The notes under the pieces: generated by a model
Database searches by the model: none
What the model was told of the DNA's origin: nothing
What the model saw: the letters and a program-made list of their open reading frames with translations, nothing else
Source: Sporomusaceae bacterium
GTDB lineage: Bacteria; Bacillota; Negativicutes; UBA1444
Direction of reading: 5' to 3'
Assembly (NCBI GenBank): GCA_018434355.1
Contig: JAHDPL010000019.1
Coordinates: 62,001-126,000 of the forward strand
Length of the DNA: 64,000 nucleotides
Translations under genes and position numbers: made by a program
Shown: positions 35,049 to 42,546 of the stretch, piece by piece
Layout of the letters: each line of letters opens with the position of its first letter
Numbering within the stretch: the first letter of the stretch is position 1

Positions 35049-35642
35049 TTAAACTTTTCTATTCCTCGTCGTCTTCCTTTCCATCACTTTACCAAACAGC
35101 GGCCCGCCATCGGCGAAGCGGTTGATGCCCCGCATCAGTCCCTCGGCGAATTGTCGTTTTCCCATGTCGCTGATCAGTCGGGTCCGCTCCGCGTCATTCG
35201 TCAGAAACGCCAGTTCCACCAGCACCGCCGGCATGGCCGTTTCCAGCAGCACCGTCCATTCGTCATTGGTTTTCACTTTACGATCCACCGTGTGACAGAA
35301 TGCTACCAGCTCCGACTGGATGCAGCGGGCCAGCGCGTGGCCGGTTTCGCTGCCGGGAAAATAGAAAGTTTCGGTACCAGTTACAGTCTCGTCTTCACAA
35401 GCGTTACAGTGGATGCTGACGAAGATATCGGCGCCAAACGCCCAGGCCGCCTCGCAGCGCCAGGACAGCCAGTCGTTGTCAACTTCGCCGGTACGGGTGA
35501 GCAGCACCTGGTGGCCGAATTTTTCCAGCATCCGGCCTGCGATTTTCGCCACCTCCAGGTTGACCGCCGCTTCGGTTACGCCACCAGCGCAGGCTCCCGG
35601 CTCGATTTTTCCGCTGTGGCCGGGGTCAAGGCAGATTTTCAT
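35049..35642 (-). CDS. N-acetylmuramoyl-L-alanine amidase (Amidase_3)
   Basis: 197 residues of the zinc amidase_3 family: DPGHSG (His8), Glu24 in TEAAVN, SIHCNA (His) and the catalytic Glu in LVELAFLTN. No signal peptide, as in phage endolysins. Its last ten residues (ERKTTRNRKV) are an out-of-frame reading of the acidic-protein gene tail (compare KEDEEE at 29008), so the natural C-terminus, seen in the remnant at 30606, was swapped by recombination. Confidence 0.9.
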   Translation of the reverse strand: MKICLDPGHSGKIEPGACAGGVTEAAVNLEVAKIAGRMLEKFGHQVLLTRTGEVDNDWLSWRCEAAWAFGADIFVSIHCNACEDETVTGTETFYFPGSETGHALARCIQSELVAFCHTVDRKVKTNDEWTVLLETAMPAVLVELAFLTNDAERTRLISDMGKRQFAEGLMRGINRFADGGPLFGKVMERKTTRNRKV

Positions 35643-35679
35643 GAGTAACGCCTCCCAATCGCTTATTTTTCGCCAATCC

Positions 35680-36444
35680 TCAGTAGCCGCTATTCTGTCG
35701 CTCCATGTATTGCAGCAAATAATTGTCCAGCCGGTGGCGGATGAAGTTGACGCCTTTCTCGTAAACCCGGGTCACCGCCTTGACCCGCAGCGTGCCATCG
35801 GGAGCAAGGTATTCGGTCTGTACAATATGAAAGTAACCCCGGTCAACATAGCGTTGTTTGGCGACGTTGCTCGCCATCAAAATGCCTTCGCGGCGCAGGA
35901 ACTTGATCAGGTTGTTGCGGCCGTATCCCTCTGTTTCCAGCATCTTGGCCGTCTCGGCCAGGCTGAACGAACCGCTGCTGTCGGCCACCCTGTCGAAAAA
36001 CTCCGCTTTCGGCCGCAGCTGTTCGCATTCGCTTTCAGCCTCGATGGCCAGGTTGAGCAGATCACGGCGAGAAAACCGCAGCAGCTGACCGGAAGCGGCG
36101 GCTGCGCCGATACCGCCGGACAGCCGGTATTCGCCGCTTTGGCGCAGCGTCGGCAGGACTTCGTGGATGATCCAGCGCCGGAAGTCCTTTGCCTCGGGCC
36201 GACGGCTGCGCAGGATCAGCGAATAGAGTCCTGGTTCGCTGACAATCGCCATTCCGCCGTTAGCCCGCCATGCCTCATTACTAATGAGCCGTCTTTCGTC
36301 CGCATCCAGGCTCGACAACGCCTGGCTGGGATTGTTCAGTCCCAGCACGGCGCAGACATCTACGGCCACAAACCACGGCTCGCCATCCAACTGGATCGTG
36401 CGCAGCTGCTTGCCATTGAAATGGAATAGTTCGAGTGACTTCAT
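35680..36444 (-). CDS. Phage antirepressor (Bro-N plus KilA-C type)
   Basis: 254 residues. N-terminal Bro domain (PWFVAVDVCAVLGLNNPSQALSSLDADE, LYSLILRSRRPEAKDFRRWI) followed by an ANT/KilA-C domain (SFSLAETAKMLETEGYGRNNLIKFLRREGILM). Start at 36444 has AGGGGG upstream. Such proteins bind phage repressors or DNA and trigger switching; here it fits the phage-type control region of the element. Confidence 0.9.
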   Translation of the reverse strand: MKSLELFHFNGKQLRTIQLDGEPWFVAVDVCAVLGLNNPSQALSSLDADERRLISNEAWRANGGMAIVSEPGLYSLILRSRRPEAKDFRRWIIHEVLPTLRQSGEYRLSGGIGAAAASGQLLRFSRRDLLNLAIEAESECEQLRPKAEFFDRVADSSGSFSLAETAKMLETEGYGRNNLIKFLRREGILMASNVAKQRYVDRGYFHIVQTEYLAPDGTLRVKAVTRVYEKGVNFIRHRLDNYLLQYMERQNSGY

Positions 36445-36649
36445 GAAAACAACCCCCTGTTTTATTTTTTCTCTGATATTGGCAATATACTGTTTTTTTG
36501 CAAAGTTCATCGATTTCGCCAATAGTCGAAATGACAACGGCGGATAATATGTGCGCGATCGGTTTTTACACGAAGCAACTTCTCCGCCACCGCGCCGCTC
36601 CGGTCTCTCTCATTCATCCTTCACTTCGTTCGGATGTGGATCTGCTATG

Positions 36650-37075
36650 TCCGCCGTCTGCGCTAACGCTTGCCACCGTCCAAGCATTCACCCTTCGCCC
36701 GTCGGCCACGGTCGCGGCTTGTCATCCCGGCCCGGCTATACCGGTCCGGGGGAAGGCGTCGGTTCGCCTTGTCTGCGTCTCGCTTGCCTCGGTGCGCTTC
36801 GCTCATCGCTCCCCGCAACCTCCGCCGCTCCGTCTCCGCCCGGCTTCACCCACGCCCGGGGAACGGACGAGACGCCGCAGCGTTCTCTCCGCCTCCCCGG
36901 CAGCCAGCCGCTGCTCGCGTTCGCTCGCGACTCTCTCTGTCTGCCTAGGTACTGCTTCACCGACTCAGGCAAGCCCGCCGTGCCTCAAAACAATCTTGCC
37001 GTATCCTTCGGCGTCAACCGGCCCGGCTGCGTTCCTTGCCGAGGCCGGATCACGCCTCTGTTCCTATCGCCACCC
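36650..37075. repeat. GC-rich repeat C, copy 2 (inverted)
   Basis: Inverse of 21800-22140, with an extra segment of about 100 bp after GCCCGGGGAACG. Shared blocks include GGCCACGGTCGCGGCTTG, CTCCGCCCGGCTTC, CCTTCGGCGTCAACCGGCC and GGATCACGCCTC. Confidence 0.65.
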
Positions 37076-37177
37076 AGCCACTGCCATGGGGAGCAGCCAC
37101 CATCCCCGAAGCGTCGGGAACGGTCGCTGCCGGGGGACCGCCGCGCCTCAAACATTCCTGCCAACACGCTGGCCCAT

Positions 37178-37281
37178 CCGATAATAGGGCGTTATGCAAA
37201 GTAGCCGAACCCTGCCGGCTTTGCCGCGTCTACTCTCCGCTTTGCTTCGCCTACGGTTACATAACGCAGGCGATTATCCGA
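37178..37281. repeat. Palindromic unit D, copy 2 (inverted)
   Basis: Arms CGATAATAGGGCGTTATGCAA and the inverse of CGTTATGTAA/GGATAATCG close around CGCGTCTACTCTCCGCTTTG and CTTCGCCTACGG. Same parts as copy 1 in opposite order; it lies downstream of repeat C as copy 1 lies next to its own C. Confidence 0.6.
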
Positions 37282-37422
37282 CGTGCCAGCTGGTGGCGGC
37301 GGCTCCCGAGAGGTTCACGCTACGCGGTCGCCTCTGTCGGCTTCGGTCAAGTGGCGGCCGTTTGTTGCAGGAATTTACGGCCGCATGTCGAAACATGCAA
37401 CGAATATCAGGAGGTGGTTTCC

Positions 37423-37866
37423 ATGGATTATGAAGAGGCAAAGTCGCGGCTGGCTCCATGCGGCCTTGATTGTTCACGCTGCGCCGACTATGCTGATGGG
37501 GAAATTAAGTCAACCAGCGTGCGCCTCATCGAACTGCTGGGAAACTATCAACGCTTGGCCAAGATGAAGTCCGATGCGGTCCCGGCTTTCCGCGGATACG
37601 ATCAGTTCCAGGAAGTGTTGTCTTCGTTTGCCGGCGCTGCTTGCAGCGGTTGTCGCGGCGATCATGTACTCTGTCCCACCCGCTGCGAAGCGCGCACTTG
37701 CCATAAAGAAAACAAAGTTGATTTCTGCTTTCAGTGCAGCAAATATCCCTGCGAAAACCAGTTTGAAGGAAAATTGCGCGAGCGCTGGCTGTCGATCAAC
37801 AATCGGATGAAGGAAATCGGTCCGGCTGCCTACTGCGAAGAACAGGCCAAGCAACCGCGCTATTGA
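37423..37866 (+). CDS. Cys-rich DUF3795 family protein
   Basis: 147 residues with many cysteines: APCGLDCSRCADY at the N-terminus, CSGCRGDHVLCPTRCEARTC in the middle and CFQCSKYPCEN near the end. This is the DUF3795 pattern, probably binding zinc or an Fe-S cluster. AGGAGG precedes ATG 37423, and a strong terminator follows. It is the only plus-strand cargo gene in this half of the element. Function unknown. Confidence 0.82.
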   Translation: MDYEEAKSRLAPCGLDCSRCADYADGEIKSTSVRLIELLGNYQRLAKMKSDAVPAFRGYDQFQEVLSSFAGAACSGCRGDHVLCPTRCEARTCHKENKVDFCFQCSKYPCENQFEGKLRERWLSINNRMKEIGPAAYCEEQAKQPRY

Positions 37867-37880
37867 GTCTTGTATTCCTT

Positions 37881-37904
37881 ACGGCCCTCCGGGCCGTTTT
37901 TTTA
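37881..37904 (+). terminator. Rho-independent terminator after the DUF3795 gene
   Basis: ACGGCCC-TCC-GGGCCGT followed by seven T. It lies 14 bp after the stop and only just after the converging minus-strand gene stop at 37902. Confidence 0.9.
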
Positions 37905-38420
37905 TGCCCCCGACTTCCCTGCCAAAGCCCGGATCAGCTCGCCCACCCCGGCGATTTTCATCACCTGCTGGACTTCCAGCTGCTCTTTGTGTTTGCTGCG
38001 CATCGACTCATAGAGCTTGAGAAAATGCGCCCGGTCGGCTGCCGGATTTTCGCTGCAACACAGCTGCAGCCAGCCGATCGCCCGCACTGCCCGCCGCACC
38101 AAGTCACAACTGTATTTCGGGGCGCGATAGGGACCGAAATGAATGATCAACCGCTCGACTTCCTCCCACGCTTCGGCGGCGGTAGGAGGTTTTTCTATGC
38201 GCGGGTCCAGCTCGTTCGCCGCTTCAACGATCCGGGCCACACTGGGGAAAAAGTCCGACTCGCGGCAGACTTTGATCACGGCAGCTTTCGCCACCACCGG
38301 GTCAAGGTCGGCCAGCATGATCGACCAGGCCGCGACAATCGGCGCCGGGTCTTTGGCCTGCATGATCGGGTTGCTGCTGGCGGCGAGCGCCACCAGGGCG
38401 CAAATCTCTTGCTTAGTCAA
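37902..38420 (-). CDS. G39P-like helicase loader/inhibitor (phage replication)
   Basis: 172 residues starting from the TTG at 38420 (AGGAGAGG six bases ahead), overlapping the stop of the gene before. LTKQEICALVALAASSNP, then an alpha-helical body (LDPVVAKAAVIKVCRESDFFPSVARIVEAAN), resembles phage loader proteins of the G39P type that deliver replicative helicase to an origin. Partner gene is the DUF4373-like protein. Confidence 0.7.
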   Translation of the reverse strand: MTKQEICALVALAASSNPIMQAKDPAPIVAAWSIMLADLDPVVAKAAVIKVCRESDFFPSVARIVEAANELDPRIEKPPTAAEAWEEVERLIIHFGPYRAPKYSCDLVRRAVRAIGWLQLCCSENPAADRAHFLKLYESMRSKHKEQLEVQQVMKIAGVGELIRALAGKSGA

Positions 38421-39300
38421 TGAAAACCTCTCCTTTCGCGATGTCGGCCAATTGGTCGTTAAACTTGTTGGACGGAGCGGCAGGACTGGCCCGCCGTCCC
38501 GGCTGCAGTTCGCTTTCTTCCTTGCGGTAACGGGGCACCACCCAGGAGCGAATCGCTTTGTAGTCGTCCACATACTGGGCCCCTTTGTCCGGGTTGTTGG
38601 TTTTGTAGCCATCCAGAATGGTGACGAGGCGCTGCGCGCCAGCTTCACCGAACTCCCGCTGCAGCCGGGCCAACTCCGCTTCAGTCAGAAAAACGGTATC
38701 CGCCTGTTGCAAAGTGCTGGCCCGTAGCGAAGACGGACAGGGCTTTTCCTGTTCCTCTGGTTTCTTTGCTTTCTTGGGTTTGTTCTCCTTGGATTCAGTT
38801 TGCTCTGCTTTACTCTCGTTTGGTTTACTCTCCTTTACTTTGTCGGATTCAGTCAGAATTATGTCCGGTTCGACAGAGTTTCCGTCACAGAAATCCCCGG
38901 ATTCGATGATTGCGGCGGGTTTCCGCTCCGCAAACTCGGGTTTTTGCGGCACATCCTGTTTGCGCTTCACAAACACCGACTCCAGGTTGCGAACGAAATT
39001 ATCGCTCCAAACGATTTTTTGCGCCCAGCAGCTCGCGTCAATCGCCTCGATTTCGGCCAGTTTGTCGAGGATCGCCTCTGCCACCGGTTCGGTGACCCGC
39101 GTTTTCGACAATAAATATTCCCAGTCTGCCGAGTGATTGCAGTTGAACGAAAAATCATTGCTGTCGCCGAGCAGCTCCAGCAGTTTGAACCAAAAAGCAT
39201 ACCCGTCATTACCCCAGCGGGCCTCTAGTATCGCGATGGTCTTGCCGCTGTGGGTCATGTGGGGAAAGTAGTCGACCTTTGTTTTTGCCGGCCTTGCCAT
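38413..39300 (-). CDS. DUF4373/Lin1244-type phage replication protein
   Basis: 295 residues. N-terminal domain (MARPAKTKVDYFPHMTHSGKT, YAFWFKLLELLGDS) is the Lin1244/Lin1753 (DUF4373) domain of phage replication initiators; the middle is a charged Lys/Glu-rich linker (KESKPNESKAEQTESKENK); the C-terminus is helical. Start 39300 has GGGAGG. Likely binds the element origin and loads the helicase with its neighbour. Confidence 0.8.
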   Translation of the reverse strand: MARPAKTKVDYFPHMTHSGKTIAILEARWGNDGYAFWFKLLELLGDSNDFSFNCNHSADWEYLLSKTRVTEPVAEAILDKLAEIEAIDASCWAQKIVWSDNFVRNLESVFVKRKQDVPQKPEFAERKPAAIIESGDFCDGNSVEPDIILTESDKVKESKPNESKAEQTESKENKPKKAKKPEEQEKPCPSSLRASTLQQADTVFLTEAELARLQREFGEAGAQRLVTILDGYKTNNPDKGAQYVDDYKAIRSWVVPRYRKEESELQPGRRASPAAPSNKFNDQLADIAKGEVFID

Positions 39301-39475
39301 ATAAAAGCCTCCCTCGGCAAGCAAATGTCGCTCCGCGTAATGCAGCAGCGACAAAAGCGAATTTATGCTACAATACATCACAGAGGCAGAATTTCTTCAC
39401 CGGAATCCTCTCTCGCTGACTGGTATGTGCTCGTAACACATGCCGGTCATTATTTTTTATCCGGGTCACGCCGCC

Positions 39476-39718
39476 TCATGCCCGCTTCCTCCCTTTCGAG
39501 CGCACCCACTCAGGAAAACCCAGTTTCAATGCGCCCTGGTCATTTACCCATTCTTCCAGTCCTTTGCGCGGAATCAGGATGTTCCGCCCATTCATAAAAG
39601 CAGGAAAGGAAGAATTCGTCCGGCACAAACTTCGTATATTGTCTTCCCCGATATGGGTCATGGCCGCCGCTTCTTCGGGCGTCAGCGTAATTTTCTCCGT
39701 AACAGCAATATCTACCAT
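39476..39718 (-). CDS. Excisionase-like small DNA-binding protein
   Basis: 80 residues with a winged-helix/HTH resembling excisionases (LTPEEAAAMTHIGEDNIRSLCRTNSSFPAF, GRNILIPRKGLEEWV). Start 39718 follows GAGGAGG. It probably directs excision with the integrase at 41148 or acts as a regulator. A repressor-type site (39761-39776) lies about 45 bp upstream. Confidence 0.78.
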   Translation of the reverse strand: MVDIAVTEKITLTPEEAAAMTHIGEDNIRSLCRTNSSFPAFMNGRNILIPRKGLEEWVNDQGALKLGFPEWVRSKGRKRA

Positions 39719-39760
39719 GATTAGCCTCCTCACTTCTATTGCCAGATCAACTCGAGTTAT

Positions 39761-39776
39761 TAGTCCAATATTATTT
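39761..39776. promoter_or_regulatory. Candidate repressor operator before the excisionase-like gene
   Basis: TAGTCCAATATTATTT, closely matching 40072-40087 and the inverse of 40134-40148. Confidence 0.5.
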
Positions 39777-39821
39777 GTCTTTTTCGAACGCTTCTGCGTT
39801 CGTTCTCAGCTAATGCACTTT

Positions 39822-40037
39822 TCATACTAGTTCAACATTTTTGGACTTTCTCGGCAAAAAAACTGTAGCGGACACTCCCAAAACGCTGGCCAAATCAACA
39901 GCAATATCAATATTCAGCCGGATGTTTCCTCTTTCGAACTCGCTGACCCATTGCTTGCTTTTGCCGATTTTTCTAGCTATATCCGTTTGCGTCATTCGCT
40001 GTTTCAACCGCTCTCTTCGTAATACATTTCCCACCAT
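39822..40037 (-). CDS. XRE-type small repressor (Cro/CI-like)
   Basis: 71 residues that are almost only an XRE helix-turn-helix (MTQTDIARKIGKSKQWVSEFERGNIRLNIDIAVDLASVLGV). GGGGAGG precedes the ATG. Divergent from the second XRE gene, it forms the element's switch. Confidence 0.88.
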   Translation of the reverse strand: MVGNVLRRERLKQRMTQTDIARKIGKSKQWVSEFERGNIRLNIDIAVDLASVLGVSATVFLPRKSKNVELV

Positions 40038-40071
40038 ATCCTCACCTCCCCGTTTTCTGTCGGCTCAATTA

Positions 40072-40087
40072 TAGTCCAATAATAATT
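40072..40087. promoter_or_regulatory. Candidate switch operator O1
   Basis: TAGTCCAATAATAATT in the 156 bp between the divergent XRE genes, near the start of the minus-strand gene. Confidence 0.55.
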
Positions 40088-40133
40088 GCCAGTCAACGGA
40101 CGAAAATTTCTTTCCCTTCGCTCTTTACAGTAC

Positions 40134-40148
40134 ATTATTTTTGGACTA
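40134..40148. promoter_or_regulatory. Candidate switch operator O2
   Basis: ATTATTTTTGGACTA, the inverse of O1 with one changed base, 45 bp before the plus-strand XRE start. O1 and O2 thus face each other. Confidence 0.55.
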
Positions 40149-40193
40149 AAATGGTGGTGAGATATCATATTTCGCGAAGGAGGGGTAGTCGCT

Positions 40194-40514
40194 TTGTTAT
40201 CCGAACAGATCAAACGTCTACGAATACAAAAAAAAATTTCTCAACATCAACTCGGCCTCAAGTTCAATGTGATCAAGCAGACCGTTTCAAATTGGGAAAA
40301 TGGAAAAAGTAAACCTCCTCACGACACCCTGGAGGCAATGGCAGATTTTTTCGGTGTTACCGTAAATGAAATGTATGGCAAAGCGGAACCAAAATCGTTT
40401 CTTGAAGTAGAATGGCCCGACTTGGTAGAGGTATTGCAAACCTCGGGAAAACGCGCCACGCCGGAAGAGAGGAAAAAAATCGCTGCGATTATTCGAGCAT
40501 CATTGGAGGGTTAA
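40194..40514 (+). CDS. XRE-family repressor with C-terminal extension
   Basis: 106 residues: an XRE helix-turn-helix (KISQHQLGLKFNVIKQTVSNWENGKSKPPHDTLEAMADFFGVTVNEMYG) and a short acidic tail. TTG start at 40194 after AAGGAGG. Transcribed together with the ImmA-like gene and integrase, as in phage immunity regions where ImmA cleaves the repressor. Confidence 0.9.
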   Translation: MLSEQIKRLRIQKKISQHQLGLKFNVIKQTVSNWENGKSKPPHDTLEAMADFFGVTVNEMYGKAEPKSFLEVEWPDLVEVLQTSGKRATPEERKKIAAIIRASLEG

Positions 40515-40519
40515 GTAGT

Positions 40520-41119
40520 ATGGAACAACCGCCGGACCATCCGCGCACCGGTTGGGCGCAAACAGAGGCCCAAAATCTCCTCATGGAGGAAGAGATATTT
40601 ACCCCTGCCGTACCAATCGACGAACTCCTGGAACAGTATGCTACCGTCGCCACCTTTACCGACCCTGACCTTGCCACATTTTGCTTTGCCCACGATTCAG
40701 GTTGGTATGTTCATCTCAACGTAGCACAAACCCCAGGTGAGCTCCACTACGCGGAAGCTCTGGCGCTAGGGCACCTTAAGCTGCACCACCTTGATTACAA
40801 TTTAGGTGCCATGACCGATTCGCAAATTGAGTTGCTCAACTGCGAAGCAAACTGTTTTGCCGACAGTATCACCATGCCCATGCCTTGGGTGCTTGCTGCC
40901 TGCCCGCATGGCCGGATCAACCGCGCTTCTGCCGATACGCTGGCAGGCCTTTTTTCCGTATCGCGCGCGGCCATGGTTCACCGCCTGCACGACTTGGGAC
41001 TATATGCCCCAGAGGATTTGCACGATTGGCGACACCCCTACTGCCAAAAAACTCTGCTCCTCCCCCGTTCCACTCCATCTCAGAGCGCCAACGAAAATGA
41101 CGATCCCTTTCACCATTAA
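40520..41119 (+). CDS. ImmA/IrrE-family protein with lost HExxH motif
   Basis: 199 residues that align with ImmA/IrrE peptidases: the helix that should read LAHELGHxxLH reads EALALGHLKLHH, so both the first zinc His and the catalytic Glu are gone. The later CEANCFADSITMP (third ligand Glu) and the C-terminal LAGLFSVSRAAMVHRLHDLGLY are kept. GGAGGG precedes ATG 40520. It probably still binds the upstream XRE repressor but should not cleave it as a normal metallo-protease. Confidence 0.8.
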   Translation: MEQPPDHPRTGWAQTEAQNLLMEEEIFTPAVPIDELLEQYATVATFTDPDLATFCFAHDSGWYVHLNVAQTPGELHYAEALALGHLKLHHLDYNLGAMTDSQIELLNCEANCFADSITMPMPWVLAACPHGRINRASADTLAGLFSVSRAAMVHRLHDLGLYAPEDLHDWRHPYCQKTLLLPRSTPSQSANENDDPFHH

Positions 41120-41147
41120 CAAACCGAATGTTTAGGAGGTGACACTT

Positions 41148-42281
41148 ATGCCGCGGCTGAAAAAACGGGCCGATGGCCGCTACCAAGCGAATGTAGTGAT
41201 GGGTTATGATGCCGAAGGAAAAACGATCATCAAAAGGGTTTACGGCAACACAGAAGCCGAATTGAATGCAGCCAAAGATAATGCGAAAAAGCTTGCTGGA
41301 CTCGGGAACTTTGCAACCGCCACGGTTGGCGAGTGGCTCGATGAATGGCTACGAATCAGACAAATGGATGTCGATGAAAAAACACTGAGTGAACGGACCT
41401 ATGACACATATGCCGACGTCATTCGGCTGCATCTGAAGCCGAAGCTTGGGGCAATCGGAATGCAAAGCCTGCAGCCGGCAAACATCCGCAACATTATCAA
41501 AGCAAAACTTAAGAATGGCTTATCCGGTCGACGAGTCCAATACATCTACACGGTACTCAATATGGCATTGACTCAGGCCGAAAATGACCGGACACTGCTC
41601 TGGAATCCTTGCCGTGCTGTTAAAAAGCCGACCTGCGAAAAACGCCAATACATTGTGATCAGCAAACAGCAGTATGAAATGGTAATCAATGCCGTGGCAA
41701 ATACCTCGCTGCAACCGCTGACAGCTCTAGCCTGGGATTCCGGCATGCGCCTCGGCGAACTCATGGGGCTTACCTGGTCGGCTATAGACTTCAAAAAAGC
41801 TACCATTACCGTCGCTCAAACGGTTCGCCGAACCAAAACCAAAGGGGTTCATTTGTCCAACTCGCTGAAAAGCGATAATGCCAACCGAGTATTGCCGCTC
41901 ACGGCTTCAGCCGCCGCCGTGCTAAAAGCGCATAAAAAAAGACAGGCCGAACATCGCCTGTCGATCGGGATCAAATATCACAGTGAATTTGATCTGGTCT
42001 TTCCGCAACTGGATGGATCGCCGCAAGATCCAGCCAACGCATCGAGAGACTGGGGAAACATAAAACGCGACCTAGGCCTCCCTGCCAAACTCCATTTTCA
42101 CGACCTGCGCCACACGTACGCAAGCACCCTGGAAGAGATGGATGTGTCGGCAAAAAAAATTCAGCTACTAATGGGGCACGCCTCTGCTACATTCACAATG
42201 GACACTTACATCCACAAAACCGAAACCATGATGGATGGGATCAAAGAAAAACTGGAAACTCGAAATAGCAGGAAAAAATAG
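41148..42281 (+). CDS. int: Tyrosine recombinase (integrase)
   Basis: 377 residues with an N-terminal AP2-like arm-binding part (KKRADGRYQANVVMGYDAEG), a SAM-like core-binding domain (VGEWLDEWLRIRQMDV) and the catalytic domain with Arg in SGMRLGELMGLTW, HDLRHTYAS and the nucleophile Tyr in FTMDTYIH. ATG 41148 chosen; a GTG at 41139 lies inside the Shine-Dalgarno. It stands 38 bp from attR, as expected for insertion into tRNA-Leu. Confidence 0.95.
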   Translation: MPRLKKRADGRYQANVVMGYDAEGKTIIKRVYGNTEAELNAAKDNAKKLAGLGNFATATVGEWLDEWLRIRQMDVDEKTLSERTYDTYADVIRLHLKPKLGAIGMQSLQPANIRNIIKAKLKNGLSGRRVQYIYTVLNMALTQAENDRTLLWNPCRAVKKPTCEKRQYIVISKQQYEMVINAVANTSLQPLTALAWDSGMRLGELMGLTWSAIDFKKATITVAQTVRRTKTKGVHLSNSLKSDNANRVLPLTASAAAVLKAHKKRQAEHRLSIGIKYHSEFDLVFPQLDGSPQDPANASRDWGNIKRDLGLPAKLHFHDLRHTYASTLEEMDVSAKKIQLLMGHASATFTMDTYIHKTETMMDGIKEKLETRNSRKK

Positions 42282-42284
42282 GAA

Positions 42285-42303
42285 GTGTTCAAAATATGTT
42301 CAA
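42285..42303. repeat. 19 bp direct repeat near attR, candidate arm site
   Basis: Exact copy of 4845-4863, placed between the integrase stop and attR. Confidence 0.55.
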
Positions 42304-42319
42304 TTGACGGCAGACTGTG

Positions 42320-42353
42320 AAAAAAGGCTTCCGGCGAAAATCGCTGGAAGCCT
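42320..42353 (-). terminator. tRNA-Leu terminator
   Basis: AAGGCTTCC/GGAAGCCTT with an inner GCGA/TCGC pairing, followed on the minus strand by a T run. It is part of the att repeat, so a copy is at 4612-4645. Confidence 0.8.
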
Positions 42354-42420
42354 TGATCATTCTATGGTGCCGAAGGCCGGACTCGAACCGGCACGCCATC
42401 GCTGACGGCAGATTTTGAGT
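42320..42420. repeat. attR: 3' half of tRNA-Leu plus terminator
   Basis: Right copy of the 101 bp direct repeat 4612-4712. Here it continues into the tRNA 5' half, giving an intact gene. Confidence 0.85.
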
Positions 42421-42451
42421 CTGCTGCGTCTGCCAATTCCGCCACTTCGGC
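42365..42451 (-). tRNA. tRNA-Leu (anticodon CAA)
   Basis: 87 bases from GCCGAAG to encoded CCA. Acceptor GCCGAAG/CTTCGGC, anticodon stem GCAGA/TCTGC with loop CTCAAAA (anticodon CAA, reads UUG), a long variable arm as in Leu tRNAs and T-loop TTCGAGT. Host insertion site for the element; it remains functional because the element supplies the same 3' half. Confidence 0.95.
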
Positions 42452-42546
42452 ACATATAGTTGCCCTTGCAGGCAAGTAATATCTTACCATCGGCGACTTT
42501 GCTTGTCAAGCAGGATTATGCCAACTTCACGGCAAATATCTGGATT

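Larger units (their letters stand above)
36445..37422. other. Non-coding repeat region before the DUF3795 gene
   Basis: After a short AT-rich promoter zone for the antirepressor (36445-36545), this is the GC-rich repeat C in inverse orientation and palindrome D. Open frames on both strands lack translation signals. Confidence 0.55.
4612..42420. mobile_element. Integrative element in tRNA-Leu(CAA), about 37.7 kb, with phage-type control genes
   Basis: The two ends are a 101 bp direct repeat containing the 3' half of tRNA-Leu and its terminator. The intact tRNA sits at the right end, next to a tyrosine recombinase gene. An excisionase-like gene, paired repressors, an antirepressor, replication proteins and a lysis-like module are inside, but no capsid, tail, terminase or conjugation genes are visible. 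It is therefore a cryptic prophage, satellite or integrative element that has collected cargo (exporter, catabolic cluster, QatABCD, chromate transport). Whether all cargo moved in together cannot be decided from one sequence. Confidence 0.75.

Noticed and set aside
36498-37204. Plus-strand frames of 217-228 codons before the DUF3795 gene
   Set aside because: They lie in repeat C/D and show only composition-driven Ser/Arg/Pro sequence without motifs.
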